The translations under genes were made by a program, and so were the position numbers. The notes under the pieces were generated by a model. It was not told the DNA's origin and ran no database searches. It worked only from the letters and a program-made list of their open reading frames with translations. From Nemertoderma westbladi (Eukaryota; Xenacoelomorpha; Nemertodermatida; Nemertodermatidae), in NCBI GenBank assembly GCA_032718475.1, contig JAUCBJ010001232.1, forward strand, positions 26,759 through 90,758: DNA of 64,000 bases. Direction: 5' to 3'. Positions 11,310-25,098 of this stretch are shown here, in pieces. How positions within the stretch are numbered: the first letter of the stretch is position 1; each line of letters starts with the position of its first letter.

Positions 11310-14300
11310 AACAGCTGTTGGTACCCGGCTGGCACCTTTGTTTAGTTTTCTGGTGTATTGGTTTAATCGACAGCTGTTGTTACCCGGCTGGCATCTTGGT
11401 TTAGTTTTGTGGTGTGTTAGTTTAATCGACAGCTGTTGGTACCCGGCTGGCACCTTGGTTTAGTTTACTGGTGTGTTAGTTTAATCGACAGCTGTTGGTG
11501 CCCGGCTGGCACCTTGGTTTAGTTTTGTGGTGTGTTAGTTTAATCGACAGCTGTTGGTACCCGGCTGGCACCTTGGTTTAGTTTACTGGTGTGTTAGTTT
11601 AATCGACAGCCGTTGGTACCCGGCTGGCACCTTGGTTTAGTTTACTGGTGTGTTAGTTTAATCGACAGCTGTTGGTGCCCGGCTGGCACCTTGGTTTAGT
11701 TTACTGGTGTGTTAGTTTAATTGACAGCTGTTGGTACCCGGCTGGCACCTTGGTTTAGTTTACTGGTGTGTTAGTTTAATCGACAGCTGTTGGTACCCGG
11801 CTGGCACCTTTGTTTAGTTTACTGGTGTGTTAGTTTAATTGACAGCTGTTGGTACCCGGCTGGCACCTTGGTTTAGTTTACTGGTGTGTTAGTTTAATTG
11901 ACAGCTGTTGGTACCCGGCTGGCACCTTGGTTTAGTTTACTGGTGTGTTAGTTTAATCGACAGCTGTTGGTACCCGGCTGGCACCTTTGTTTAGTTTTCT
12001 GGTGTGTTAGTTTAATTGACAGCTGTTGGTACCCGGCTGCCACCTTGGTTTAATTTTCTGGTGTGTTAGTTTAATCGACAGCTGTTGGTACCCGGCTAGC
12101 ACCTTGGTTTAGTTTACTGGTGTGTTAGTTTAATCGACAGCTGTTGGTACCGGCTGGCACCTTGGTTTAGTTTACTGGTGTGTTAGTTTAATCGACAGCT
12201 GTTGGTACCCGGCTGGCACCTTGGTTTAGTTTTCTGGTGTGTTAGTTTAATCGACAGCTGTTGGTGCCCGGCTGGCACCTTGATTTAGTTTTCTGGTGTG
12301 TTAGTTTAATCGACAGCTGTTGGTACCCGGCTGGAACTTTGGTTTAGTTTTCTGGTGTGTTAGTTTAATCGACAGCTGTTGGTACCCGGCTGGTACCCGG
12401 CTGGTACTTTGGTTTAGTTTACTGGTGTGTTAGTTTAATCGACAGCTGTTGGTACCCGGCTGTCACCTTGGTTTAGTTTTCTGGTATGTTAGTTTAATCG
12501 ACAGCTGTTGGTACCCGGCTGGCACCTTGGTTTAGTTTTCTGGTGTGTTAGTTTAATCGACAGCTGTTGGTACCCGGCTGGCACCTTGGTTTAGTTTTCT
12601 GGTATGTTAGTTTAATCGACAGCTGTTGGTACCCGGCTGGCACCTTGGTTTAGTTTTCTGGTGTGTTAGTTTAATCGACAGCTGTTGGTACCCGGCTGGC
12701 ACCTTGGGTTAGTTTTCTGGTGTGTTAGTTTAATCGACAGCTGTTGGTGCCCGGCTGGCACCTTGGTTTAGTTTTCTGGTGTGTTAGTTTAATCGACAGC
12801 TGTTGGTGCCCGGCTGGCACCTTGGTATAGTTTTCTGGTGTATTAGTTTAATCGACAGCTGTTGGTACCCGGCTGGAACTTTGGTTTAGTTTACTGTTGT
12901 GCTAGTTTAATCGACAGCTGTTGGTGCCCGGCTGGCACCTTGGTTTAGTTTTCTGGTGTATTAGTTTAATCGACAGCTGTTGGTACCCGGCTGGAACTTT
13001 GGTTTAGTTTACTGTTGTGCTAGTTTAATCGACAGCTGTTGGTGCCCGGCTGGCACCTTGGTTTGGTTTTCTGGTGTAGTAGTTTAATCGACAGATGTTG
13101 GTACCCGACTGGAACATTGGTTTAGTTTACTGTTGTGCTAGTTTAATCGACAGCCGTTGGTGCCCGGCTGGCACCTTGGTTTAGTTTTCTGGTGTGTTAG
13201 TTTAATCGACAGCTGTTGGTGTCCGGCTGGCGCCTTGGTTTAGTTTTCTGGTGTGTTAGTTTAATCGACAGCTGTTGGTTACCGGCTGCCACCTTGGTTT
13301 AGTTTTCTGGTGTATTAGTTTAATCGACAGCTGTTGGTACCCGGCTGGAACTTTAGTTTAGTTTACTGTTGTGCTTGTTTAATCGACAGCTGTTGGTGCC
13401 CTGCTGGCACCTTGGTTTAGTCTTCTGGTGTGTTAGTTTAATCGACAGCTGTTGGTGCCCGGCTGGCACCTTGGTTTATTTTTCTGGTGTGTTAATTTAA
13501 TCGACAGCTGTTGGTGCCCGACTGGCACCTTGGTTTAGTTTACTGGTGTGCTAGTTTAATGGACAGCTGTTGGTACCCGGCTGCCACCTTGGTTTAATTT
13601 TCTGGTGTGTTAGTTTAATCGACAGCTGTTGGTACCCGGCTGGCACCTTGGTTTGGTTTTCTGGTGTGTTAGTTTAATCGACAGCTGTTGGTGCCCGGCT
13701 GGCACCTTGGTTTAGTTTTCTGGTGTGTTAGTTTAATCGACAGCTGTTGGTGCCCGGCTGGCACCTTGGTTTAGTTTTCTGGTGTGTTAGTTTAATCGAC
13801 AGCTGTTGGTACCCGGCTGGAACTTTGGTTTAGTTTACTGTTGTGCTAGTTTAATCGACAGCTGTTGGTGCCCGGCTGGCACCTTGGTTCAGTTTTCTGT
13901 TGTGTTAGTTTTATCGACAGCTGTTGGAGCCCGACTGGCACCTTGGTTTAATTTTCTGGTGTGTTAGTTTAATCGACAGCTGTTGGTGCCCGACTGGCAC
14001 CTTGGTTTAGTGTACTGGTGTGCTAGTTTAATCAACAGCTGTTGGTGCCCGGCAGGCACCTTGGTTTAGTTTTCTGGTGTGTTAGTTTAATCGACAGCTG
14101 TTGGTGCCCGGATGGCACCTTGGTTTAGTTTTCTGGTGTGTTAGTTTAATCGACAGCTGTTGGTACCCGGCTGGCACCTTGGTTTAGTTTTCTGGTGTGT
14201 TAGTTTAATCGACAGCTGTTGGTGCCCGGCTGTCACCTTGGTTTAGTTTTCTGGTGTGTTAATTTTATCGACAGCTGTTGGTGCCCGGCAGGCACCTTGG

Positions 14301-17300
14301 TTTAGTTTTCTGGTGTGTTAGTTTTATCGACAGCTGTTGGTACCCGGCTGGCACCTTGGTTTAGTTTTCTGGTGTGTTAGTTTAATCGACAGCTGTTGGT
14401 ACCCGGCTAGCACCTTGGTTTAGTTTTCTGGTGTGTTAGTTTAATCGACAGCTGTTGGTACCCGGGTGGCACCTTGGTTTGGTTTTCTGGTGTGTTAGTT
14501 TAATCGACAGCTGTTGGTGCCCGACTGGCACCTTGGTTTAGTTTACTGTTGTGCTAGTTTAATCGACAGCTGTTGTTACCCGGCTAGCACCTTGGTTTAG
14601 TTTTCTGGTGTGTTAGTTTAATCGACAGCTGTTGGTACCCGGCTGGCACCTTGGTTTGGTTTTCTGGTGTGTTAGTTTAATCGACAGCTGTTGGTACCCG
14701 GCTGGCACCTTGGTTTGGTTTTCTGGTGTAGTAGTTAATCGACAGATGTTGGTACCCGGCTGGAACATTGGTTTAGTTTACTGTTGTGCTAGTTTAATCG
14801 ACAGCTGTTGGTGCCCGGCTGGCACCTTGGTTTAGTTTTCTGGTGTGTTAGTTTAATCGACAGCTGTTGGTGTCCGGCTGGCACCTTGGTTTAGTTTTCT
14901 GGTGTGTTAGTTTAATCGACAGCTGTTGGTGTCCGGCTGGCACCTTGGTTTAGTTTACTGTTGTGCTAGTTTAATCGACAGCTGTTGGTGCCTGGCTGGC
15001 ACCTTGGTTTATTTTTCTGGTGTGTTAATTTAATCGACAGCTGTTGGTGCCCGACTGGCACCTTGGTTTAGTTTACTGGTGTGCTAGTTTAATCGACAGC
15101 TGTTGGTACCCGGCTGCCACCTTGGTTTAATTTTCTGGTGTGTTAGTTTAATCGACAGCTGTTGGTGCCCGACTGGCACCTTGGTTTAGTTTACTGGTGT
15201 GCTAGTTTAATCGACAGCTGTTAGTGCCCGACAGGCACCTTGGTTTAGTTTTCTGGTGTGTTAGTTTAATCGACAGCTGTTGGTGCCCGGTTGGCACCTT
15301 GGTTTAGTTTTCTGGTGTGTTAGTTTAATCGACAGCTGTTGGTACCCGGCTAGAACTTTTGTTTAGTTTACTGTTGTGCTAGTTTAATCGACAGCTGTTG
15401 GTGCCCGACTGGCACCTTGGTTTAGTTTACTGGTGTGCTAGTTTAATCGACAGCCGTTGGTACCCGGCTGGCACCTTGGTTTAGTTTTCTGGTGTGCTAG
15501 TTTAATCGACAGCTGTTGGTACCCGGCTGCCACCTTGGTTTAATTTTCTGGTGTGTTAGTTTAATCGACAGCTGTTGGTGCCCGGCAGGCACCTTGGTTT
15601 AGTTTTTGGTGTGTTAGTTTAATCGACAGCTGTTGGTGCCCGGTTGGCACCTTGGTTTAGTTTTCTGGTGTGTTAGTTTAATCGACAGCTGTTGGTACCC
15701 GGCTGGCACCTTGGTTTGGTTTTCTGGTGTGTTAGTTTTATCGACAGCTGTTGGTACCCGGCTGGCACCTTGGTTTAGTTTTCTGGTGTGTTAGTTTAAT
15801 CGACAGCTGTTGGTACCCGGTTGGCACCTTGGTTTAGTTTTCTGGTGTGTTAGTTTAATCGACAGCTGTTGGTGCCCGGCTGGCACCTTGGTTTAGTTTT
15901 TGGTGTGTTAGTTTAATTGACAGCTGTTGGTACCCGGCTGGCACCTTGGTTTAGTTTTGTGGTGTGTTAGTTTAATCGACAGCGGTTGGTACCCGGCTGG
16001 CACCTTGGTTTGGTTTTCTGGTGTGTTAGTTTAATCGACAGCTGTTGGTACCCGGCTGGCACCTTGGTTTGGTTTTCTGGTGTAGTAGTTTAATCGACAG
16101 ATGTTGGTACCCGGCTGGAACATTGGTTTAGTTTACTGGTGTGTTAGTTTAATCGACAGCTGTTGGTGCCCGGCTGGCACCTTGGTTTAGTTTTCTGGTG
16201 TGTTAGTTTAATCGACAGCTGTTGGTGTCCGGCTGGCACCTTGGTTTAGTTTTCTGGTGTGTTAGTTTAATCGACAGCTGTTGGTGTCCGGCTGGCACCT
16301 TGGTTTAGTTTACTGTTGTGCTAGTTTAATCGACAGCTGTTGGTGCCTGGCTGGCACCTTGGTTTATTTTTCTGGTGTGTTAATTTAATCGACAGCTGTT
16401 GGTGCCCGACTGGCACCTTGGTTTAGTTTACTGGTGTGCTAGTTTAATCGACAGCTGTTGGTACCCGGCTGCCACCTTGGTTTAATTTTCTGGTGTGTTA
16501 GTTTAATCGACAGCTGTTGGTACCCGGCTGCCACCTTGGTTTAATTTTCTGGTGTGTTAGTTTAATCGACAGTTGTTGGTGCCCGACTGGCACCTTGGTT
16601 TAGTGTACTGGTGTGCTAGTTTAATCGACAGCTGTTGGTGCCCGGCAGGCACCTTGGTTTAGTTTTTGGTGTGTTAGTTTAATCGACAGCTGTTGGTGCC
16701 CGGCTGGCACCTTGGTTTAGTTTTCTGGTGTGTTAGTTTAATCGACAGCTGTTGGTACCCGGCTGGCACCTTGGTTTGGTTTTCTGGTGTGTTAGTTTTA
16801 TCGACAGCTGTTGGTACCCGGCTGGTACCTTGGTTTAGTTTTCTGGTGTGTTAGTTTAATCGACAGCTGTTGGTACCCGGCTGGCACCTTGGTTTAGTTT
16901 TCTGGTGTGTTAGTTTAATCGACAGCTGTTGGTGCCCGGCTGGCACCTTGGTTTAGTTTTCTGGTGTGTTAGTTTAATCGACAGCTGTTGGTACCCGGCT
17001 GGCACCTTGGTTTAGTTTTCTGGTATGTTAGTTTAATCGACAGCTGTTGGTACCCGGCTGGCACCTTGGTTTAGTTTTCTGGTCTGTTAGTTTAATCGAC
17101 AGCTGTTGGTACCCGGCTGGCACCTTGGGTTAGTTTTCTGGTGTGTTAGTTTAATCGACAGCTGTTGGTGCCCGGCTGGCACCTTGGTTTAGTTTTCTGG
17201 TGTGTTAGTTTAATCGACAGCTGTTGGTGCCCGGCTGGCACCTTGGTATAGTTTTCTGGTGTATTAGTTTAATCGACAGCTGTTGGTACCCGGCTGGAAC

Positions 17301-20300
17301 TTTGGTTTAGTTTACTGTTGTGCTAGTTTAATCGACAGCTGTTGGAGCCCGGCTGGCACCTTGGTTTAGTTTTCTGGTGTATTAGTTTAATCGACAGCTG
17401 TTGGTACCCGGCTGGAACTTTGGTTTAGTTTACTGTTGTGCTAGTTTAATCGACAGCTGTTGGTGCCCGGCTGGCACCTTGGTTTGGTTTTCTGGTGTAG
17501 TAGTTTAATCGACAGATGTTGGTACCCGACTGGAACATTGGTTTAGTTTACTGTTGTGCTAGTTTAATCGACAGCCGTTGGTGCCCGGCTGGCACCTTGG
17601 TTTAGTTTTCTGGTGTGTTAGTTTAATCGACAGCTGTTGGTGTCCGGCTGGCGCCTTGGTTTAGTTTTCTGGTGTGTTAGTTTAATCGACAGCTGTTGGT
17701 GCCCGGCTGGCACCTTGGTTTAGTTTTCTGGTGTGTTAGATTAATCGACAGCTGTTGGTGCCCGGCTGGCACCTTGGTTTAGTTTTCTGGTGTGTTAGTT
17801 TAATCGACAGCTGTTGGTACCCGGCTGGCACCTTGGTTTAGTTTTCTGGTATGTTAGTTTAATCGACAGCTGTTGGTACCCGGCTGGCACCTTGGTTTAG
17901 TTTTCTGGTGTGTTAGTTTAATCGACAGCTGTTGGTACCCGGCTGGCACCTTGGGTTAGTTTTCTGGTGTGTTAGTTTAATCGACAGCTGTTGGTGCCCG
18001 GCTGGCACCTTGGTTTAGTTTTCTGGTGTGTTAGTTTAATCGACAGCTGTTGGTGCCCGGCTGGCACCTTGGTTTAGTTTTCTGGTGTGTTAGTTTAATC
18101 GACAGCTGTTGGTGCCCGGCTGCCACCTTGGTTTAGTTTTCTGGTGTATTAGTTTAATCGACAGCTGTTGGTACCCGGCTGGAACTTTAGTTTAGTTTAC
18201 TGTTGTGCTTGTTTAATCGACTGCTGTTGGTGCCCTGCTGGCACCTTGGTTTAGTTTTCTGGTGTGTTAGTTTAATCGACAGCTGTTGGTGCCCGGCTGG
18301 CACCTTGGTTTATTTTTCTGGTGTGTTAATTTAATCGACAGCTGTTGGTGCCCGACTGGCACCTTGGTTTAGTTTACTGGTGTGCTAGTTTAATGGACAG
18401 CTGTTGGTACCCGGCTGCCACCTTGGTTTAATTTTCTGGTGTGTTAGTTTAATCGACAGCTGTTGGTACCCGGCTGGCACCTTGGTTTGGTTTTCTGGTG
18501 TGTTAGTTTAATCGACAGCTGTTGGTGCCCGGCTGGCACCTTGGTTTAGTTTTCTGGTGTGTTAGTTTAATCGACAGCTGTTGGTACCCGGCTGGAACTT
18601 TGGTTTAGTTTACTGTTGTGTTAGTTTAATCGACAGCTGTTGGTGCCCGGCTGGCACCTTGGTTTAGTTTTCTGTTGTGTTAGTTTTATCGACAGCTGTT
18701 GGAGCCCGACTGGCACCTTGGTTTAGTTTACTGTTGTGCTAGTTTAATCGACAGCTGTTGGTACCCGGCTGCCACCTTGGTTTAATTTTCTGGTGTGTTA
18801 GTTTAATCGACAGCTGTTGGTGCCCGACTGGCACCTTGGTTTAGTGTACTGGTGTGCTAGTTTAATCAACAGCTGTTGGTGCCCGGCAGGCACCTTGGTT
18901 TAGTTTTCTGGTGTGTTAGTTTAATCGACAGCTGTTGGTGCCCGGCTGGCACCTTGGTTTAGTTTTCTGGTGTGTTAGTTTAATCGACAGCTGCTGGTAC
19001 CCGGCTGGCACCTTGGTTTAGTTTTCTGGTGTGTTAGTTTAATCGACAGCTGTTGGTGCCCGGCTGTCACCTTGGTTTAGTTTTCTGGTGTGTTAATTTT
19101 ATCGGCAGCTGTTGGTGCCCGGCAGGCACCTTGGTTTAGTTTTCTGGTGTGTTAGTTTTATCGACAGCTGTTGGTACCCGGCTGGCACCTTGGTTTAGTT
19201 TTCTGGTGTGTTAGTTTAATCGACAGCTGTTGGTACCCGGCTAGCACCTTGGTTTAGTTTTCTGGTGTGTTAGTTTAATCGACAGCTGTTGGTACCCGGC
19301 TGGCACCTTGGTTTGGTTTTCTGGTGTGTTAGTTTAATCGACAGCTGTTGGTGCCCGACTGGCACCTTGGTTTAGTTTACTGTTGTGCTAGTTTAATCGA
19401 CAGCTGTTGTTACCCGGCTAGCACCTTGGTTTAGTTTTCTGGTGTGTTAGTTTAATCGACAGCTGTTGGTACCCGGCTGGCACCTTGGTTTGGTTTTCTG
19501 GTGTGTTAGTTTAATCGACAGCTGTTGGTACCCGGCTGGCACCTTGGTTTGGTTTTCTGTTGTAGTAGTTATCGACAGATGTTGGTACCCGGCTGGAACA
19601 TTGGTTTAGTTTACTGTTGTGCTAGTTTAATCGACAGCTGTTGGTGCCCGGCTGGCACCTTGGTTTAGTTTTCTGGTGTGTTAGTTTAATCGACAGCTGT
19701 TGGTGTCCGGCTGGCACCTTGGTTTAGTTTTCTGGTGTGTTTGTTTAATCGACAGCTGTTGGTGTCCGGCTGGCACCTTGGTTTAGTTTACTGTTGTGCT
19801 AGTTTAATCGACAGCTGTTGGTGCCTGGCTGGCACCTTGGTTTATTTTTCTGGTGTGTTAATTTAATCGACAGCTGTTGGTGCCCGACTGGCACCTTGGT
19901 TTAGTTTACTGGTGTGCTAGTTTAATCGACAGCTGTTGGTACCCGGCTGCCACCTTGGTTTAATTTTCTGGTGTGTTAGTTTAATCGACTGCTGTTGGTG
20001 CCCGACTGGCACCTTGGTTTAGTTTACTGGTGTGCTAGTTTAATCGACAGCTGTTAGTGCCCGACAGGCACCTTGGTTTAGTTTTCTGGTGTGTTAGTTT
20101 AATCGACAGCTGTTGGTGCCCGGTTGGCACCTTGGTTTAGTTTTCTGGTGTGTTAGTTTAATCGACAGCTGTTGGTACCCGGCTAGAACTTTTGTTTAGT
20201 TTACTGTTGTGCTAGTTTAATCGACAGCTGTTGGTGCCCGACTGGCACCTTGGTTTAGTTTACTGGTGTGCTAGTTTAATCGACAGCCGTTGGTACCCGG

Positions 20301-23300
20301 CTGGCACCTTGGTTTAGTTTTCTGGTGTGCTAGTTTAATCGACAGCTGTTGGTACCCGGCTGCCACCTTGGTTTAATTTTCTGGTGTGTTAGTTTAATCG
20401 ACAGCTGTTGGTGCCCGGCAGGCACCTTGGTTTAGTTTTTGGTGTGTTAGTTTAATCGACAGCTGTTGGTGCCCGGCTGGCACCTTGGTTTAGTTTTCTG
20501 GTGTGTTAGTTTAATCGACAGCTGTTGGTACCCGGCTGGCACCTTGGTTTGGTTTTCTGGTGTGTTAGTTTTATTGACAGCTGTTGGTACCCGGCTGGCA
20601 CCTTGGTTTAGTTTTCTGGTGTGTTAGTTTAATCGACAGCTGTTGGTACCCGGTTGGCATCTTGGTTTAGTTTTCTGGTGTGTTAGTTTAATCGACAGCT
20701 GTTGGTGCCCGGCAGGCACCTTGGTTTAGTTTTTGGTGTGTTAGTTTAATTGACAGCTGTTGGTACCCGACTGGAACTTTGGTTTAGTTTACTGTTGTGC
20801 TAGTTTAATCGACAGCTGTTGGTACCCGGTTGGCACCTTGGTTTAGTTTTTGGTGTGTTAGTTTAATTGACAGCTGTTGGTACCCGGCTGGCACCTTGGT
20901 TTAGTTTTGTGGTGTGTTAGTTTAATCGACAGCGGTTGGTACCCGGCTGGCACCTTGGTTTGGTTTTCTGGTGTGTTAGTTTAAGGGGGGGGGTACACCA
21001 TTTTGGTCAAAAATATGTCAAAATTTTTTTTATGATCTATTATAATGCACCATTGAATTGTGTTTCCAAATCTGAAAACCGCAATTTAATAGCTCTTTTA
21101 GTTTTTAAGTTATAACAATTTCCATTTAGGGATTCCTATTGAAATTACTATTACTATGTATAATGAAAGGTCGATTATCTCCAAATATTTTTTTTATGAA
21201 ATTGTCAACTTCAAAACCCTACTACTTTTACAATTTTTGAGGAATTAGTCTGCAACTTTCTGTGGTTGTCTACATAGCCACCCTGCATAAAAGTATCAGA
21301 CAACTTTTCGAAATTATTTGTTAATAAAATTTAATACTATTTATAACAAACCTAAAAATTAGGCATAAATTTGCAGCGCCACCTAGCGGTGCAGAATTAT
21401 TTTCACAAAATTTCACCTGATAGTTATGTTGCCCCATCTTTGATCTATCATATAAAAAAACTTTCATGTGATAAGATTCAAAACTGTAAAAGCCTTAGGG
21501 TTTTAAGCGCAACCAAGTTTTTTTTGTTGTTAACTAGTATTAACTAATATTAAATAGCGAAAAATAAAAATTTTTTAACCTGTCATGTAGAATAGCATCT
21601 TAGGCACCTATATTCCAAATTATAGCCAAAACCAAACAATTTTGAAACGCTGAGAGTGATAAATCGAAGAGTTGTCCGAAAATGGTGTACCCCCCCCTTA
21701 ATCGACAGCTGTTGGTACCCGGCTGGCACCTTGGTTTGGTTTTCTGGTGTAGTAGTTTAATCGACAGATGTTGGTACCCGGCTGGAACATTGGTTTAGTT
21801 TACTGGTGTGTTAGTTTAATCGACAGCTGTTGGTGCCCGGCTGGCACCTTGGTTTAGTTTTCTGGTGTGTTAGTTTAATCGACAGCTGTTGGTGTCCGGC
21901 TGGCACCTTGGTTTAGTTTTCTGGTGTGTTAGTTTAATCGACAGCTGTTGGTGTCCGGCTGGCACCTTGGTTTAGTTTACTGTTGTGCTAGTTTAATCGA
22001 CAGCTGTTGGTGCCTGGCTGGCACCTTGGTTTATTTTTCTGGTGTGTTAATTTAATCGACAGCTGTTGGTGCCCGACTGGCACCTTGGTTTAGTTTACTG
22101 GTGTGCTAGTTTAATCGACAGCTGTTGGTACCCGGCTGCCACCTTGGTTTAATTTTCTGGTGTGTTAGTTTAATCGACAGCTGTTGGTGCCCGACTGGCA
22201 CCTTGGTTTAGTTTACTGGTGTGCTAGTTTAATCGACAGCTGTTAGTGCCCGACAGGCACCTTGGTTTAGTTTTCTGGTGTGTTAGTTTAATCGACAGCT
22301 GTTGGTACCCGGTTGGCACCTTGGTTTAGTTTTCTGGTGTGTTAGTTTAATCGACAGCTGTTGGTACCCGGCTAGAACTTTGGTTTAGTTTACTGTTGTG
22401 CCAGTTTAATCGACAGCTGTTGGTGCCCTACTGGCACCTTGGTTTAGTTTACTGGTGTGCTAGTTTAATCGACAGCCGTTTGTACCCGGCTGGCACCTTG
22501 GTTTAGTTTTCTGGTGTATTAGTTTAATCGACAGCTGTTGGTGCCCGGCTGGCACCTTGGTTTAGTTTTCTGGTGTGCTTGTTTAATCGACTGCTGTTGG
22601 TGCCCGGCTGCCACCTTGGTTTAATTTTCTGGTGTGTTAGTTTAATCGACAGTTGTTGGTGCCCGACTGGCACCTTGGTTTAGTGTACTGGTGTGCTAGT
22701 TTAATCGACAGCCGTTTGTACCCGGCTGGCACCTTGGTTTAGTTTTCTGGTGTGCTAGTTTAATCGACAGCTGTTGGTACCCGGCTGCCACCTTGGTTTA
22801 ATTTTCTGGTGTGTTAGTTTAATCGACAGTTGTTGGTGCCCGACTGGCACCTTGGTTTAGTGTACTGTTGTGCCAGTTTAATCGACAGCTGTTGGTGCCC
22901 TACTGGCACCTTGGTTTAGTTTACTGGTGTGCTAGTTTAATCGACAGCCGTTTGTACCCGGCTGGCACCTTGGTTTAGTTTTCTGGTGTGCTAGTTTAAT
23001 CGACAGCTGTTGGTACCCGGCTGCCACCTTGGTTTAATTTTCTGGTGTGTTAGTTTAATCGACAGTTGTTGGTGCCCGACTGGCACCTTGGTTTAGTGTA
23101 CTGTTGTGCCAGTTTAATCGACAGCTGTTGGTGCCCTACTGGCACCTTGGTTTAGTTTACTGGTGTGCTAGTTTAATCGACAGCTGTTGGTACCCGGCTG
23201 GCACCTTGGTTTAGTTTTCTGGTGTATTAGTTTAATCGACAGCTGTTGGTGCCCGGCTGGCACCTTGGTTTAGTTTTCTGGTGTGCTAGTTTAATCGACA

Positions 23301-24947
23301 GCTGTTGGTACCCGGCTGCCACCTTGGTTTAATTTTCTGGTGTGTTAGTTTAATCGACAGTTGTTGGTGCCCGACTGGCACCTTGGTTTAGTGTACTGGT
23401 GTGCTAGTTTAATCGACAGCTGTTGGTGCCCGGCAGGCACCTTGGTTTAGTTTACTGGTGTGCTAGTTTAATCGACAGCCGTTTGTACCCGGCTGGCACC
23501 TTGGTTTAGTTTTCTGGTGTGCTAGTTTAATCGACAGCTGTTGGTACCCGGCTGCCACCTTGGTTTAATTTTCTGGTGTGTTAGTTTAATCGACAGTTGT
23601 TGGTGCCCGACTGGCACCTTGGTTTAGTGTACTGTTGTGCCAGTTTAATCGACAGCTGTTGGTGCCCTACTGGCACCTTGGTTTAGTTTACTGGTGTGCT
23701 AGTTTAATCGACAGCCGTTTGTACCCGGCTAGCACCTTGGTTTAGTTTTCTGGTGTGCTAGTTTAATCAACAGCTGTTGGTGCCCGGTTGGCACCTTGGT
23801 TTAGTTTTCTGGTGTGCTAGTTTAATCGACAGCCGTTTGTACCCGGCTGGCACCTTGGTTTAGTTTTCTGGTGTGCTAGTTTAATCGACAGCTGTTGGTA
23901 CCCGGCTGCCACCTTGGTTTAATTTTCTGGTGTGTTAGTTTAATCGACAGTTGTTGGTGCCCGACTGGCACCTTGGTTTAGTGTACTGTTGTGCCAGTTT
24001 AATCGACAGCTGTTGGTGCCCTACTGGCACCTTGGTTTAGTTTACTGGTGTGCTAGTTTAATCGACAGCCGTTTGTACCCGGCTGGAACTTTGGTTTAGT
24101 TTACTGTTGTGCTAGTTTAATCGACAGCTGTTGGTACCCGGCTGCCACCTTGGTTTAATTTTCTGGTGTGCTAGTTTAATCGACAGCTGTTGGTACCCGG
24201 CTGCCACCTTGGTTTAATTTTCTGGTGTGTTAGTTTAATCGACAGTTGTTGGTGCCCGACTGGCACCTTGGTTTAGTGTACTGGTGTGCTAGTTTTATCG
24301 ACAGCTGTTGGTGTCCGGCTGGCACCTTGGTTTAGTTTTCTGGTGTGCTAGTTTAATCGACAGCTGTTGGTACCCGGCTGCCACCTTGGTTTAATTTTCT
24401 GGTGTGTTAGTTTAATCGACAGTTGTTGGTGCCCGACTGGCACCTTGGTTTAGTGTACTGGTGTGCTAGTTTAATCGACAGCTGTTGGTGCCCGGCAGGC
24501 ACCTTGGTTTAGTTTTTGGTGTGTTAGTTTAATCGACAGCTGTTGGTGCCCGGCTGGCACCTTGGTTTAGTTTTCTGGTGTGTTAGTTTAATCGACAGCT
24601 GTTGGTACCCGGCTGGCACCTTGGTTTGGTTTTCTGGTGTGTTAGTTTTATCGACAGCTGTTGGTACCCGGCTGGCACCTTGGTTTAGTTTTCTGGTGTG
24701 TTAGTTTAATCGACAGCTGTTGGTACCCGGCTGGCACCTTGGTTTAGTTTTCTGGTGTGTTAGTTTAATCGACAGCTGTTGGTGCCCGGCTGGCACCTTG
24801 GTTTAGTTTTCTGGTGTGTTAGTTTAATCGACAGCTGTTGGTACCCGGCTGGCACCTTGGTTTAGTTTTCTGGTGTGTTAGTTTAATCGACAGCTGTTGG
24901 TACCCGGCTGGCACCTTGGTTTAGTTTTCTGGTGTGTTAGTTTAATC
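11310..24947. repeat. 13.6-kb satellite array, 59-bp unit
   Basis: About 220 head-to-tail copies of a 59-bp unit. Each contains, in order, CGACAGCTGTTGGTACCCGG, CTGGCACCTTGGTTTAG, then TTTTCTGGTGTGTTAGTTTA. Variants recur: GGTGCC for GGTACC, TTTACTGTTGTGCTAG for TTTTCTGGTGTGTTAG, and CGGCTGCCACC, CGACTGGCACC or CCCTACTGG. The variants follow each other in the same order at 4.4-4.9 kb offsets (for example CTTGGTATAG at 12821 and 17242; GTGCTTG at 13371 and 18205), showing higher-order duplication. The array is interrupted once, at 20985-21697. No protein is encoded. It could be centromeric, pericentromeric or interstitial satellite; the sequence does not decide. Confidence 0.97.
20985..21697. 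mobile_element. piggyBac-like MITE inserted in the satellite
   Basis: A 713-bp insertion interrupts one satellite unit exactly at its TTAA. TTAA is duplicated at 20981-20984 and 21698-21701, the hallmark target of piggyBac. Terminal inverted repeats read G(9)TACACCATTTT on the left and AAAATGGTGTAC(8) on the right. The interior is AT-rich with no transposase ORF, so it is non-autonomous. Removing it restores a normal 59-bp unit. Confidence 0.93.
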
Positions 24948-25000
24948 TATAACCAGAGCTGCCGCTCCTGGCTTCCTCAATAAAAAAACAAACGAGACTG

Positions 25001-25098
25001 CTACTTTGTGTGCAAAGTAGCACTTTGCAGCGTTATGAGCCGAGTTTATTTATGTACCGAGCGAGCGCAGCGAGGGAGGTTTACATAAATAAACTCGG
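25001..25098. repeat. Two adjacent perfect hairpins
   Basis: CTACTTTG and CAAAGTAG pair across a 4-base loop (25001-25020). CCGAGTTTATTTATGTA (25040-25056) pairs perfectly over 17 bp with TACATAAATAAACTCGG (25082-25098) across a 25-base GAGCG-rich loop. CTTTGCAGCGTTATGAG lies between them. Confidence 0.85.

Noticed and set aside
11310..24947. CRISPR-like array
   Set aside because: Whole 59-bp units are tandem with no unique spacers, and the DNA is eukaryotic; it is a satellite.
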